NCBI RefSeq assembly: GCF_003425985.1
Contig: NZ_CP022985.1
Coordinates: 3,890,001 to 3,954,000 of the forward strand
Origin: Mariniflexile sp. TRM1-10
Lineage (GTDB): Bacteria > Bacteroidota > Bacteroidia > Flavobacteriales > Flavobacteriaceae
DNA: 64,000 bases
Direction: 5' to 3'
Shown: positions 54,673-63,154 of the stretch, in pieces
How positions within the stretch are numbered: the first letter of the stretch is position 1
Layout of the letters: each line of letters opens with the position of its first letter
Notes under the pieces: generated by a model
What the model was told of the DNA's origin: nothing
The model's input: only the letters and a program-made list of their open reading frames with translations
Database searches by the model: none
Position numbers and translations under genes: made by a program

Positions 54673-57000
54673 ATGAAAACATTATTAAAAATCATTTTTG
54701 TGTTGACAATTTCAATACAAATACAGGCACAAGAACGACTAATTACGGGTAAAGTAACCGCAGCAGATGATAATTCGCCCATTCCTGGGGTAACTATCGT
54801 AATTAAAGGAACATCTACAGGTGTAACAACAAACTTTGATGGTTTATACCAAATTAAAGCGAACAATACAGATGTTTTAGTGTTCTCATTTGTTGGTTAT
54901 AAAACAGAAGAAAAGCTAGTTGGTAAACTAAATACCATTTCGGTAGCACTAGAAGCAGATGTTTCACGTTTAGAAGAAGTGGTAGTTGTTGGCTATGGCA
55001 CACAAAGAAGGCGCCATGTAACTGGAGCTGTAACACATGTTTCTGCTTCTCAAATTAAAAAAAACAAGCAAGAAGCCTATCACAAAAAATTGGCAAACCA
55101 AATGCAGCATCATTCGGTTTCTAATCCATTGCAAGGTAAAATTGCAGGTGTTGCTATTACAAATGGTACAGGGAATTCCGGTTCAAACACGCATATTGTT
55201 ATACGAGGTACTTCAACCATCTCTAAAAACAGCGAACCATTAGTGGTTGTTGATGGAAAAATAAAGCCTTATAATGTGGTAGAATCTATAAATCCGAAGC
55301 AAATAAATGACATAACGGTCCTTAAAGATTCCAATGCAACGGCTATTTACGGAAATAGAGCTAATAATGGTGTTATTATAATTTCAACAAAGAATAATGA
55401 CGACACATCAAAAGAACCACTATACATTGTTGATGGTGTTCCTATTAAAAAAGAGCACAATTACATTATTAAAAATCTTCCTGAATCTGATATTGAATAC
55501 AAAACAAGCTACGGAAAAACCGAGGCCAAAGATAAGTTTGGTAAAATAGCAAAAGATGGATGTGTGGTCATTACAACACATCAAGGAAATTTTAGATTAA
55601 ACAATCAAGAAAGTTATGCTGTAATTGAGGAGAATGCGTTTGAAAGAACCTCGCTTGCTCCGCTTTCAACATTTTCAATTGATGTAGATAAAGCGTCATA
55701 CAGTAACATTAGGCGAATGATTAACAATGGAATAGCTATTGAGCCAGATGCGGTTAAAATTGAAGAAATGATTAACTATTTTGATTATAACTACCCACAA
55801 CCAACAGATGAGCACCCGTTTTCAATCAATACTGAAGTCGCTAAAACACCTTGGAATAATACCACTAAGATTGTTAAAATTGGCTTACAAGGAAAAACCT
55901 ATGATAACGAAGAATTACCAGCTTCAAATCTAACTTTTTTAATAGATGTGTCTGGATCTATGAGTTCGCAAAACAAGTTGCCGTTGTTAAAATCGGCTTT
56001 TAAGTTATTGGTAAATCAGTTAAGAGACCAGGATAGAGTATCTATTGTGGTATATGCAGGTGCGGCGGGCGTTGTGTTAGAACCAACTTCTGGAAAGCAT
56101 AAAGAGAAAATAATAAGTGCTTTAGATAATTTGAACTCCGGCGGTTCAACCGCTGGTGGCGCCGGTATTTTACTGGCGTATAAATTAGCTGAAGAAAATT
56201 TTAAAAAGAAAAGAAATAACAGAGTGATTTTGGCAACCGATGGTGATTTTAATGTTGGGACTTCTAGCGATAAAGCGATGGAAACCTTAATAGAAGAAAA
56301 GCGTAAATCGGGTGTATTTTTGTCGGTTTTAGGTTTTGGTTATGGAAACTATAAAGATTCAAAATTGGAAATTTTGGCAGATAAAGGAAACGGGAATCAT
56401 GCTTATATTGACAATATGCAAGAAGCTCAAAAGGTTTTTGGAAAGGAATTTGGAGGTACTTTATTTACCATTGCAAAAGACGTAAAAATTCAAATTGAAT
56501 TCAACCCTAATAAAGTACAAGCATATAGATTGATTGGTTATGAAAACAGAATGCTAGAAGATGAAGATTTTATTGATGATACAAAAGATGCGGGCGAATT
56601 AGGCAGCGGGCATACTGTTACTGCATTATACGAAGTGATTCCTGTTGGCGTAGATAGTCATTATTTAAAAGATGTTTCCGATTTAAAATATGCAAAAACG
56701 GAAGTGACTAAAGCGTATTCAGATGAACTGTTTACCGTGAAATTTCGTTACAAAAAACCAGATGCTGATAAAAGTATTGAAATGGTGCATGTTCAAAAGG
56801 ATGTGGTTTCAGAAGCTTCTAAAGACTTAGAGTTTGCATCGGCAGTGGCGTTGTTTGGGATGCAATTGAGACATTCCAAATACCATAACAATTCAAAAAT
56901 AGAAGATGTTATTGCACTAGCTAAATCGGGTAGGGACAATGATAAAGATGGCTATAAATCAGAATTTATGCGATTGGTTTCTTCCTATCAAAATTTATAG
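54673..57000 (+). CDS. CarboxypepD_reg/TonB-plug/YfbK-type vWA chimeric surface protein
   Basis: 775 aa with a signal peptide (I-Q-I-Q-A-Q, cleavage near residue 19). Residues ~22-100 form a CarboxypepD_reg (SusC-type) domain, I-P-G-V-T-I-V-I-K-G-T-S-T-G. Residues ~105-240 are a SusC/RagA TonB plug (L-E-E-V-V-V-V-G-Y-G-T-Q ... D-S-N-A-T-A-I-Y-G-N-R-A-N-N-G-V-I-I-I-S-T-K). Residues 247-304 repeat the plug's end in diverged form. Residues ~310-415 match the YfbK N-region. A vWA domain has the MIDAS D425-V-S427-G-S429, followed by a DUF3520-like C-terminus. No beta-barrel follows, so it is not a receptor. Probably envelope or periplasmic. Function unknown. A shared terminator lies at 57009. Confidence 0.92.
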   Translation: MKTLLKIIFVLTISIQIQAQERLITGKVTAADDNSPIPGVTIVIKGTSTGVTTNFDGLYQIKANNTDVLVFSFVGYKTEEKLVGKLNTISVALEADVSRLEEVVVVGYGTQRRRHVTGAVTHVSASQIKKNKQEAYHKKLANQMQHHSVSNPLQGKIAGVAITNGTGNSGSNTHIVIRGTSTISKNSEPLVVVDGKIKPYNVVESINPKQINDITVLKDSNATAIYGNRANNGVIIISTKNNDDTSKEPLYIVDGVPIKKEHNYIIKNLPESDIEYKTSYGKTEAKDKFGKIAKDGCVVITTHQGNFRLNNQESYAVIEENAFERTSLAPLSTFSIDVDKASYSNIRRMINNGIAIEPDAVKIEEMINYFDYNYPQPTDEHPFSINTEVAKTPWNNTTKIVKIGLQGKTYDNEELPASNLTFLIDVSGSMSSQNKLPLLKSAFKLLVNQLRDQDRVSIVVYAGAAGVVLEPTSGKHKEKIISALDNLNSGGSTAGGAGILLAYKLAEENFKKKRNNRVILATDGDFNVGTSSDKAMETLIEEKRKSGVFLSVLGFGYGNYKDSKLEILADKGNGNHAYIDNMQEAQKVFGKEFGGTLFTIAKDVKIQIEFNPNKVQAYRLIGYENRMLEDEDFIDDTKDAGELGSGHTVTALYEVIPVGVDSHYLKDVSDLKYAKTEVTKAYSDELFTVKFRYKKPDADKSIEMVHVQKDVVSEASKDLEFASAVALFGMQLRHSKYHNNSKIEDVIALAKSGRDNDKDGYKSEFMRLVSSYQNL

Positions 57001-57008
57001 ATAAAAAT

Positions 57009-57033
57009 AAGAGCGACTTTTAAAGTCGCTCTT
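57009..57033. terminator. Bidirectional Rho-independent terminator
   Basis: AAGAGCGAC-TTTTA-AAGTCGCTCTT, symmetric, lies between the vWA gene stop and the DoxX gene stop and can serve both converging transcripts. Confidence 0.88.
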
Positions 57034-57036
57034 GCT

Positions 57037-57459
57037 TTATTGCTGCATTTTAAAATAATAATCTAAAGAATGTTTTCCAGAGCCATACAATAAGAAAAAG
57101 CCACATATTAGTAATACTGCTATTGCTAAAATTAAGTTGTTAGTATGCATTTCTCCAACAAAATTTATTAGTATCGCTCCAATTAAAATTGGTAATTGCG
57201 CAATTATTGCCCATCGTGTTAGTAAACCAAAGGCTATTAAAACGCCTCCTATAAAATGTGCAGGAGCAACATAGTGTACAACGATCATGCCTCCAACCAT
57301 ATTTTCCATTGGTTTAAAAAGTTGTAAAAGCATCATACTGTCGGCCATAAAGCTAATACCTTTTATAAAAAGGAATATGCCCAAAGCAACACGGAGCAAA
57401 TCAAGCGGGAAATAGGTATGCCCATTCGCCCACTTATTGAGTGTTTTTATTGTATCCAT
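57037..57459 (-). CDS. DoxX family membrane protein
   Basis: 140 aa, four transmembrane helices. R-V-A-L-G-I-F-L-F-I-K-G-I, G-G-V-L-I-A-F-G-L-L-T-R-W-A and a short G-K-H-S-L-D-Y-Y C-terminus fit the DoxX/DoxD small-subunit family. Such proteins are quinone-linked or of unknown role. Candidate -7 box on the minus strand at 57493-57500 (TAATTTTG). Confidence 0.88.
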   Translation of the reverse strand: MDTIKTLNKWANGHTYFPLDLLRVALGIFLFIKGISFMADSMMLLQLFKPMENMVGGMIVVHYVAPAHFIGGVLIAFGLLTRWAIIAQLPILIGAILINFVGEMHTNNLILAIAVLLICGFFLLYGSGKHSLDYYFKMQQ

Positions 57460-57492
57460 GATTAAAATTGTTGATTTTCAATACAAAAGATA

Positions 57493-57500
57493 CAAAATTA
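57493..57500 (-). promoter_or_regulatory. Candidate -7 promoter box for the DoxX gene
   Basis: Minus strand TAATTTTG, matching TAnnTTTG, about 34 bp before the start codon. No clear -33 TTG. Confidence 0.35.
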
Positions 57501-57517
57501 TAATGAGAAGTTAAAAT

Positions 57518-59152
57518 TTAAACCTGTAAAACGCCCAAATTGAATGGTTTTTCAATAGGAGCGTGGTTAGCAGCTTCGATACCCATACTAATCCATTTTC
57601 GGGTATCCAAGGGGTCAATAATAGCATCTGTCCAAATGCGTGATGCAGCGTAATACGGAGAAACTTGCGTATCGTATCGGTCTTTTATTTTATTATAAAG
57701 CTCGTTTTCTTTCTCTTTTGTGATTTTTTCTCCTTGTTTTTCTAAAGAAGCTTTTTCTATTTGAAGCAGTACTTTGGCGGCAGAGTTACCGCTCATTACA
57801 GCAAGCTCTGCACTTGGCCATGATACAATCAATCTTGGGTCGTATGCCTTTCCGCACATAGCATAATTACCGGCACCATAACTATTTCCTATAATTACTG
57901 TAAATTTAGGCACAACCGAATTACTAACGGCATTCACCATTTTTGCACCATCTTTTATAATGCCTCCATGCTCGCTTTTGCTGCCAACCATAAAACCAGT
58001 AACATCTTGTAAAAATACTAAAGGAATTTTTTTCTGATTGCAGTTAGCAATAAAACGGGTCGCTTTATCAGCACTGTCGTTATAAATAACACCACCAAAT
58101 TGCATTTCGCCTTGTTTGGTTTTTACCAATTTTCGTTGGTTGGCCACAATACCAACTGCCCAACCATCTATTCTGGCGTAACAGGTAATGATGGTTTTTC
58201 CATATCCAGCTTTATATTCGTCAAATTCGGAATTATCAACCAACCGTTTGATAATCTCATACATATCATATTGATCTGCTCTCGATTTTGGTATAATGCC
58301 ATAAATATCTTCAGGGTTTTCTTTTGGTTTCTCAGCGCCTATTCGGTTATAACCCGCTTTATCATAATCACCAATTTTCCCAATGATATTCTTTATAGTA
58401 TCTAAAGCATCTTTATCATCTTTGGCCTTATAGTCGGTTACCCCAGAAATTTCACAATGTGTAGTAGCGCCACCAAGCGTTTCATTATCGACCGTTTCTC
58501 CAATAGCCGCTTTTACTAAATAACTGCCAGCTAAAAAGATGCTTCCCGTTTTGTCAACAATTAAGGCTTCGTCACTCATAATAGGTAAATAAGCGCCACC
58601 AGCAACACAACTGCCCATAACCGCAGCTATTTGGGTAATACCCATACTGCTCATTATGGCATTGTTTCTAAAAATACGTCCAAAATGTTCTTTATCAGGA
58701 AAAATTTCGTCTTGCAAAGGCAAATACACCCCGGCACTATCTACTAAATAAATGATAGGCAACTTGTTTTCAATAGCAATTTCTTGGGCTCTTAAATTCT
58801 TTTTTGCTGTAATAGGAAACCAAGCTCCAGCTTTGACGGTGGCATCGTTGGCAACTACAATACATTGTTTTCCATTAACATAACCAATTTTCACAACCAC
58901 ACCAGCTGAGGGACAACCGCCATGAGATTCATACATGCCTTCTCCTGCAAAAGCAGCGATTTCAATAGATTTTGAATTTTTGTCCAATAAATAATTAACA
59001 CGCTCGTGTGCCGTCATTTTTCCTTTGGCACGATGCTTTTCAATGCTACTTTTTCCGCCTCCTAAATGTACTTTAGCAAGCCGATTATTAAGTTCTGATA
59101 CTAAAAGTTTATTGTAATCTTCGTTTTTGTTGAAGTTTAAATCCATTGACAT
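57518..59152 (-). CDS. Acyl-CoA carboxylase beta subunit (carboxyltransferase)
   Basis: 544 aa, biotin-dependent carboxyltransferase family (methylcrotonyl-CoA or propionyl-CoA type). Motifs: H-R-A-K-G-K-M-T-A-H-E-R, G-G-C-P-S-A-G-V-V, A-N-D-A-T-V-K-A-G-A-W, S-A-G-V-Y-L-P-L-Q, and G-N-S-Y-G-A-G-N-Y-A-M-C-G-K-A-Y. The Y-P/Y-L-P-L-Q-D-E-I-F-P-D segment is typical of methylcrotonyl-CoA carboxylase MccB, so leucine degradation is the favoured guess. The biotin carboxylase alpha subunit is not adjacent. ATG at 59152 or 59146. Confidence 0.88.
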   Translation of the reverse strand: MSMDLNFNKNEDYNKLLVSELNNRLAKVHLGGGKSSIEKHRAKGKMTAHERVNYLLDKNSKSIEIAAFAGEGMYESHGGCPSAGVVVKIGYVNGKQCIVVANDATVKAGAWFPITAKKNLRAQEIAIENKLPIIYLVDSAGVYLPLQDEIFPDKEHFGRIFRNNAIMSSMGITQIAAVMGSCVAGGAYLPIMSDEALIVDKTGSIFLAGSYLVKAAIGETVDNETLGGATTHCEISGVTDYKAKDDKDALDTIKNIIGKIGDYDKAGYNRIGAEKPKENPEDIYGIIPKSRADQYDMYEIIKRLVDNSEFDEYKAGYGKTIITCYARIDGWAVGIVANQRKLVKTKQGEMQFGGVIYNDSADKATRFIANCNQKKIPLVFLQDVTGFMVGSKSEHGGIIKDGAKMVNAVSNSVVPKFTVIIGNSYGAGNYAMCGKAYDPRLIVSWPSAELAVMSGNSAAKVLLQIEKASLEKQGEKITKEKENELYNKIKDRYDTQVSPYYAASRIWTDAIIDPLDTRKWISMGIEAANHAPIEKPFNLGVLQV

Positions 59153-59240
59153 TTTCTTTGAAGCTAAAATACAAAAGTTTCAATTACAGAATAACGAATG
59201 TTAATGTTTTATTAAATTATATTACATGGAAATAGTTTCC

Positions 59241-59271
59241 TTGGAAAATAAACAATTTTATCTTACATTTG
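59241..59271 (+). promoter_or_regulatory. Promoter of the FMN reductase-MarR operon
   Basis: TTG at 59241-59243 (-33) and TACATTTG at 59264-59271 (-7, exact TAnnTTTG), spacer 20 bp. Expected transcription start near 59277, leader about 107 nt. Confidence 0.6.
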
Positions 59272-59287
59272 TATCATCAAAATGATA
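59272..59287. promoter_or_regulatory. Candidate MarR operator palindrome
   Basis: TATCAT-CAAA-ATGATA, perfect 6-bp arms with a 4-bp spacer, directly after the -7 box and overlapping the expected transcription start. Position and symmetry fit a repressor site, and the operon encodes a MarR protein at 60213. Confidence 0.5.
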
Positions 59288-59383
59288 ATTACGTGAAGCA
59301 TCCATGAGAATAACATTCACACACACGAGGATAATTATTCAGGGTGTTCCATCTGATCAAATTAAATCAATAAATATAAATAA

Positions 59384-59914
59384 ATGAAAAAAATTATAGC
59401 CTTTGCAGGTACAAATAGTAAAGAATCAATAAATAAGAAATTAGCAATTTATGCTTCGAGTTTGGTAGATAATGTTTCTATAAATATTTTAGACTTAAAT
59501 GATTTTGAAATGCCTTTATATGGTATTGATTTGGAAAAAGAGAAAGGTATTCCAGAAAACGTACATAAATTTTTAGATTTAATAAAAGCTTCAGATGGTA
59601 TTATATTATCATTGGCAGAACATAACGGAGCCTACTCTACGGCCTTTAAAAATGTTTTTGATTGGATATCTAGAATTGATGGTAAGCTTTGGAGCAATAA
59701 ACCCATGTTGTTAATGGCAACATCACCTGGAGCTAGGGGAGGTGCAAGTGTGTTGGAAATTGCAAAAAGTAGATTTCCATATATGGGAGGCAATATAGTT
59801 TCAGAGTTTTCATTACCAAGCTTTGGAGAGAATTTTATAGAGAATAAAATTGTAAATTCTGAGCTTCATTCAAGCTTGTTAAAGGCAATAACAAAATTTC
59901 AAAACAATCTATAA
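59384..59914 (+). CDS. NAD(P)H-dependent FMN reductase
   Basis: 176 aa, flavodoxin-like fold. F-A-G-T-N-S-K-E-S-I-N-K-K-L at the N-terminus binds the FMN phosphate. L-A-E-H-N-G-A-Y-S-T-A-F-K-N-V-F-D-W is the ChrR/ArsH-type reductase motif. Probably reduces quinones, azo compounds or chromate as stress protection. First gene of an operon with GNAT and MarR genes, with promoter and operator at 59241-59287. Confidence 0.9.
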   Translation: MKKIIAFAGTNSKESINKKLAIYASSLVDNVSINILDLNDFEMPLYGIDLEKEKGIPENVHKFLDLIKASDGIILSLAEHNGAYSTAFKNVFDWISRIDGKLWSNKPMLLMATSPGARGGASVLEIAKSRFPYMGGNIVSEFSLPSFGENFIENKIVNSELHSSLLKAITKFQNNL

Positions 59915-59915
59915 G

Positions 59916-60200
59916 ATGGAAATAAAGCAAATAGACAACGGAAAAGAAGGTGCTTTTTATATAGAAATTGACGATAAAAAAGTAGCAGAAATGACCTATT
60001 CGCATGCTGAACCTAATAAAATTATAATAGACCATACCGAAGTGAGCGAAACACTAAAAGGTCAAGGTGTGGGGTATAAATTGGTTGAAGCATCGGTAGA
60101 TTATTTGCGAGCTAATAACTTAAAAGTAATTCCCCTATGTCCATTTGCCAACGCGGTTTTTAAGAAAAAGCATCATGAGTATGCAGATGTTTTAGCCTAA
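59916..60200 (+). CDS. Small GNAT-like N-acetyltransferase (YjdJ-type)
   Basis: 94 aa, short form of the GNAT fold. H-T-E-V-S-E-T-L-K-G-Q-G-V-G-Y-K-L-V acetyl-CoA loop (Q/R-G-x-G), and C-P-F-A-N-A-V-F. Typical of the ~90-aa YjdJ-like family. It starts 1 bp after the reductase stop and is therefore coupled to it. Substrate unknown. Confidence 0.87.
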   Translation: MEIKQIDNGKEGAFYIEIDDKKVAEMTYSHAEPNKIIIDHTEVSETLKGQGVGYKLVEASVDYLRANNLKVIPLCPFANAVFKKKHHEYADVLA

Positions 60201-60212
60201 ATAAGTTATAAA

Positions 60213-60650
60213 ATGGGAGACATTAGTAAAGATATCAATTCAACATTCGCCAATAACAGAATTAAAGCGCTGTTAAACATTTTATATACAGCCAATTGGA
60301 TTTCAAGTTACCAAAATGAGTTTTTTAAACCTTACGGAATATCGCCGCAACAATACAATATTCTTAGAATATTAAAAGGCGCCGGAGAGCCTATAAATGT
60401 TCAGCTTGTTAAAGATAGAATGATTGAACGTTCACCAAACGCTACACGATTGATGGATAAACTATGTTCTAAAAACTATATTGAACGTTTAGCTTGTGAC
60501 TATGATAGGCGCGTAGTTAAAATAACAATTACTAAAGAAGGACATGCCCTTTTAGATGCCATTCCAGTTAATTTAAACAATGAATTATTAAAAAATTTAA
60601 GTGAAGAAGAAGCAGAACAATTAAGTAATCTGCTAGATAAAATGAGATAA
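60213..60650 (+). CDS. MarR family transcriptional regulator
   Basis: 145 aa, winged helix. I-S-P-Q-Q-Y-N-I-L-R-I-L recognises the family start, and the wing carries D-Y-D-R-R-V-V-K-I-T-I-T-K-E-G, the MarR signature D-x-R. No cysteine near residue 17 of the OhrR type. It follows the GNAT gene by 12 bp and probably represses this operon and perhaps the pirin gene through the palindrome at 59272. Confidence 0.92.
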   Translation: MGDISKDINSTFANNRIKALLNILYTANWISSYQNEFFKPYGISPQQYNILRILKGAGEPINVQLVKDRMIERSPNATRLMDKLCSKNYIERLACDYDRRVVKITITKEGHALLDAIPVNLNNELLKNLSEEEAEQLSNLLDKMR

Positions 60651-60651
60651 A

Positions 60652-60671
60652 ATTCCTGCGTAGGCAGGAAT
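60652..60671 (+). terminator. Possible terminator after marR
   Basis: ATTCCTGCGTAGGCAGGAAT stem directly after the stop codon, followed by only a short, weak T-tract. The TTCCTGCCTACGCAGGAA string is a common dispersed palindrome in flavobacteria. Confidence 0.4.
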
Positions 60672-60688
60672 CTTATGAAATAAACTTT

Positions 60689-60745
60689 AGTACATGGCAA
60701 AAATCCAAATATATTCAATGTGACATTCAATTTTTGTCATGCACT
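60689..60745. repeat. Family D inverted-repeat element, short form (57 bp)
   Basis: AGTACATGGCAAAAA and TTTTTGTCATGCACT are the ends also seen at 4778-4930; here the interior is deleted to ~27 bp. It lies between marR and the pirin gene. Confidence 0.85.
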
Positions 60746-60804
60746 AAAAAAACAAGCAATAAAAAAAGATTCCCTCCTTCGGGGGAATGACAAAAAACAT
60801 ATAT

Positions 60805-61527
60805 ATGAAAACAATAATTCATAAAGCCGATAGTAGAGGATTTGCAAGCCATGGTTGGTTACAGGCAAATCATTCGTTTAGTTTTGCAAATTACCAGAAC
60901 CCGGAAAAAGTGCATTTTGGTGCATTGCGCGTGTTGAATGATGACATTATCGCTCCAAAAATGGGTTTTGGAACACACCCGCACGATAATATGGAAATCA
61001 TTACCATTCCGTTAAAAGGTGTTTTAAAACATAAAGACAATATGGGTGACGAATGGTTATCCGTGTTGCCAGGAGAGGTGCAGGTTATGAGTGCGGGAAC
61101 CGGTGTACAGCATTCAGAGATCAATGGGTCTGTAGATGAGCATTTGAGTTTGTTCCAAATTTGGATATTTCCCAATAAGCAAAATGTAGCACCACGATAC
61201 GACCAAAAATCATTTGATGCTAAAGAAAGAAAAAATAAACTTCAAACATTAGTAAGTTCTATAGATGAAAACCATGAAGGGAGTTTAAAAATCCATCAAG
61301 ATGCTGTGATTTCTAGAATTGATTTAGATAAAAGTACCGCGTTTGAATACAAACTTAAAAGCGAAAATCATGGCGTTTATATCATGACTATTAGTGGTAG
61401 TGTGTTGATTGATAACACTGTTTTAGAAACACGTGATGCTGCGGGTGTTTCTGAAACGAAATCTTTTGCAATTAAAGCAGAAAAAGATTCTAGTTTGTTG
61501 TTTATTGAAGTGCCCATGGAATTTTAA
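60805..61527 (+). CDS. Pirin family protein
   Basis: 240 aa from ATG 60805. The frame opens earlier at 60787, but those bases (GGAATGACAAAAAA) belong to a dispersed repeat type. Bicupin with H58-P-H60 and H103-S-E105 as metal ligands, H-S-F-S-F-A-N-Y, and F-G-A-L-R-V-L-N-D-D. Pirins include quercetinase-type dioxygenases and regulators. Often linked with MarR and FMN-reductase genes in flavobacteria; here separated from them by 154 bp of repeat DNA. Confidence 0.92.
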   Translation: MKTIIHKADSRGFASHGWLQANHSFSFANYQNPEKVHFGALRVLNDDIIAPKMGFGTHPHDNMEIITIPLKGVLKHKDNMGDEWLSVLPGEVQVMSAGTGVQHSEINGSVDEHLSLFQIWIFPNKQNVAPRYDQKSFDAKERKNKLQTLVSSIDENHEGSLKIHQDAVISRIDLDKSTAFEYKLKSENHGVYIMTISGSVLIDNTVLETRDAAGVSETKSFAIKAEKDSSLLFIEVPMEF

Positions 61528-61550
61528 ATAGAATTTTAAACTGAATTTAA

Positions 61551-61585
61551 AGTAAAAAGCGTCCTTTTTGAGGATGCTTTTTTAC
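61551..61585 (+). terminator. Rho-independent terminator after the pirin gene
   Basis: AGTAAAAAGCGTCC...GGATGCTTTTTTACT stem with a T-rich 3' arm, 24 bp after the stop. Confidence 0.85.
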
Positions 61586-61668
61586 TTTTAGAATGTGTTT
61601 TATAATACGTATCCTCCAAGTTTATTCGTCTCAACGACTATTTGTACAGTTCATAGCATATGTGTTAG

Positions 61669-61695
61669 TTGTTTTCTTTGAGTGGTTTATTTTTG
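61669..61695 (+). promoter_or_regulatory. Promoter of the OmpA porin gene
   Basis: TTG at 61669-61671 and TATTTTTG at 61688-61695 (exact TAnnTTTG), spacer 16 bp. Expected start near 61701, 20 nt before ATG 61722; this argues against a start at 61593. Confidence 0.55.
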
Positions 61696-61721
61696 TGCGA
61701 ATTTTTAAACCCCAGATTACA

Positions 61722-62882
61722 ATGATGCTTAAAAAAGAAATTTTTTTGGTTTTTCTTATTGCCAATACTTTTATAATTCATTCTCAAACTCCCGAACTTA
61801 CAAAAAAAGATTCAACCATTGTTAGTTCATGGATTTTTGGAATAGGCTTTAATATTGTTGATGATTCCGATGATAGATCCCATAAATTATTTGATTTTAA
61901 AGAAGGGTGGAATGCGGTACCATTCCCGTCTAGATTAAGTATCGGAAAATATTTTAAAAGCGGGTTAGGACTTGAGGCAATTGCTTCTTACAACAAATAT
62001 AAAAAAGGTAAGATTGCTGATGGTTTGCCAGTTACCGATGATAAAGATTATTATTCTATTGATTCCAGATTAAGTTATGATTTGAATAAAATTATTGGAG
62101 AAACGGGTTGGTTTGATCCATATATTGGTGTAGGAGCTGGTTATACACATTCTAATGACATTTCTAGAGGAACCTATAATGCTGTATTAGGATTTAGAAC
62201 ATGGTTTTCAGATAGATGGGGATTGGATATAAACACATCAGGTAAATGGACTATGAATCGTAATTATACAGACCATTTACAACACGCTGTTGGTGTTGTA
62301 TACAGATTTAATATTAAAAAAGATTTAACAGAAGAAGGAAAAGCTAAGTTAGAATTAATTAATGAAGAAAATGAAAAAAATCGAGTTAGCGATTCTATCA
62401 TGTTAGCCAATAAACAAGCCGAAGAAGCTAGATTATTAAGTGAAAGATTAGAAAAGGAGAAAGAAGCAACAAGGCTTGCTGAACTTGAAAAGGAAAAGGC
62501 TGAGACTAGAAATAAAATACAAAGTAAAATAGATGCTTTAGAAAAAATACATTTCCCTTTCAACTCATCAAGTTTAACAGTAGTATCTAAAAATACATTA
62601 AATAAATTGTTGCAAATATTAAATGAGCACCCAAAATTGTCAATAGAAATCACCTCACATACCGATGCCAGGGGCTCTGATATTTATAACCATAAACTTT
62701 CTGAGAGCAGATTAAAAAGCACACTCGATTATTTATTTGATAATGCTGTTGAAAATGATAGAGTTGTTGGTAAAGCATTTGGAGAAGAAAAGCTTACTAA
62801 TGAATGTGATGATCATGTTAAATGTACTGAACTCAAGCATCAACAAAACAGGAGATCCGAAATCAAAATTATCAGTTTTTAA
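61722..62882 (+). CDS. OmpA family outer-membrane protein with N-terminal barrel
   Basis: 386 aa from ATG 61722 (or 61725). The long open frame back to 61593 is rejected because the promoter lies inside it and signal-peptide logic starts at M-M-L-K-K-E-I-F-L-V-F (cleavage after H-S-Q near residue 21). Residues ~25-205 are an eight-stranded barrel-like region (W-I-F-G-I-G-F-N, G-A-G-Y-T-H-S-N, V-V-Y-R-F). A helical linker with heptads (residues ~215-275) leads to an OmpA C-terminal domain (H-F-P-F-N-S-S, H-T-D-A-R-G-S, N-R-R-S-E-I). It links outer membrane to peptidoglycan. Confidence 0.9.
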   Translation: MMLKKEIFLVFLIANTFIIHSQTPELTKKDSTIVSSWIFGIGFNIVDDSDDRSHKLFDFKEGWNAVPFPSRLSIGKYFKSGLGLEAIASYNKYKKGKIADGLPVTDDKDYYSIDSRLSYDLNKIIGETGWFDPYIGVGAGYTHSNDISRGTYNAVLGFRTWFSDRWGLDINTSGKWTMNRNYTDHLQHAVGVVYRFNIKKDLTEEGKAKLELINEENEKNRVSDSIMLANKQAEEARLLSERLEKEKEATRLAELEKEKAETRNKIQSKIDALEKIHFPFNSSSLTVVSKNTLNKLLQILNEHPKLSIEITSHTDARGSDIYNHKLSESRLKSTLDYLFDNAVENDRVVGKAFGEEKLTNECDDHVKCTELKHQQNRRSEIKIISF

Positions 62883-62908
62883 TCTAAAGAATTTACTCTT
62901 CAGAGGAC

Positions 62909-62949
62909 AAAAAACGGGGATATCTTTTTATGGATTTCCCCGTTTTTTT
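62909..62949 (+). terminator. Rho-independent terminator after the OmpA porin gene
   Basis: AAAAACGGGGA...TTTCCCCGTTTTTTT, GC-rich stem with T-run, 27 bp after the stop. Confidence 0.85.
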
Positions 62950-62992
62950 AGAGATATATCAAAATGGTGTAAGTAAAAAAAAGGCATAAATA

Positions 62993-63154
62993 AGAGACTC
63001 CCCAAATTTGGCTTTTGGACTATCGTAGAGTGTGTTTTTTCGTCAGGCGAAGGTGTTTTGAGATTCATAGCCATAGCTATGGACCGAAAAATAGCTGAAG
63101 TATGGCGGAAAAAGGCACATAAAAGAACCTAAGAATAAAACTTAGACAATCTCT
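62993..63154. repeat. Family C inverted-repeat element (162 bp)
   Basis: Ends AGAGACT at 62993 and ATAAAACTTAGACAATCTCT (ending 63154). The interior shares GGACCGAAAAATAGCTGAAG and TATGGCGGAAAAAGG with the copy at 35404 in the same orientation. Its right end overlaps the TAG stop of the minus-strand GHL10 gene (63153-63155). Confidence 0.9.

Noticed and set aside
59916..60650. GNAT/MarR as a toxin-antitoxin pair
   Set aside because: The GNAT member is the small YjdJ type and the regulator is a full MarR, not an RHH antitoxin; the operon with FMN reductase and promoter palindrome fits redox regulation better.
61593..61721. Upstream extension of the OmpA porin gene to ATG 61593
   Set aside because: The extension contains the probable promoter, and the signal peptide only makes sense from ATG 61722.
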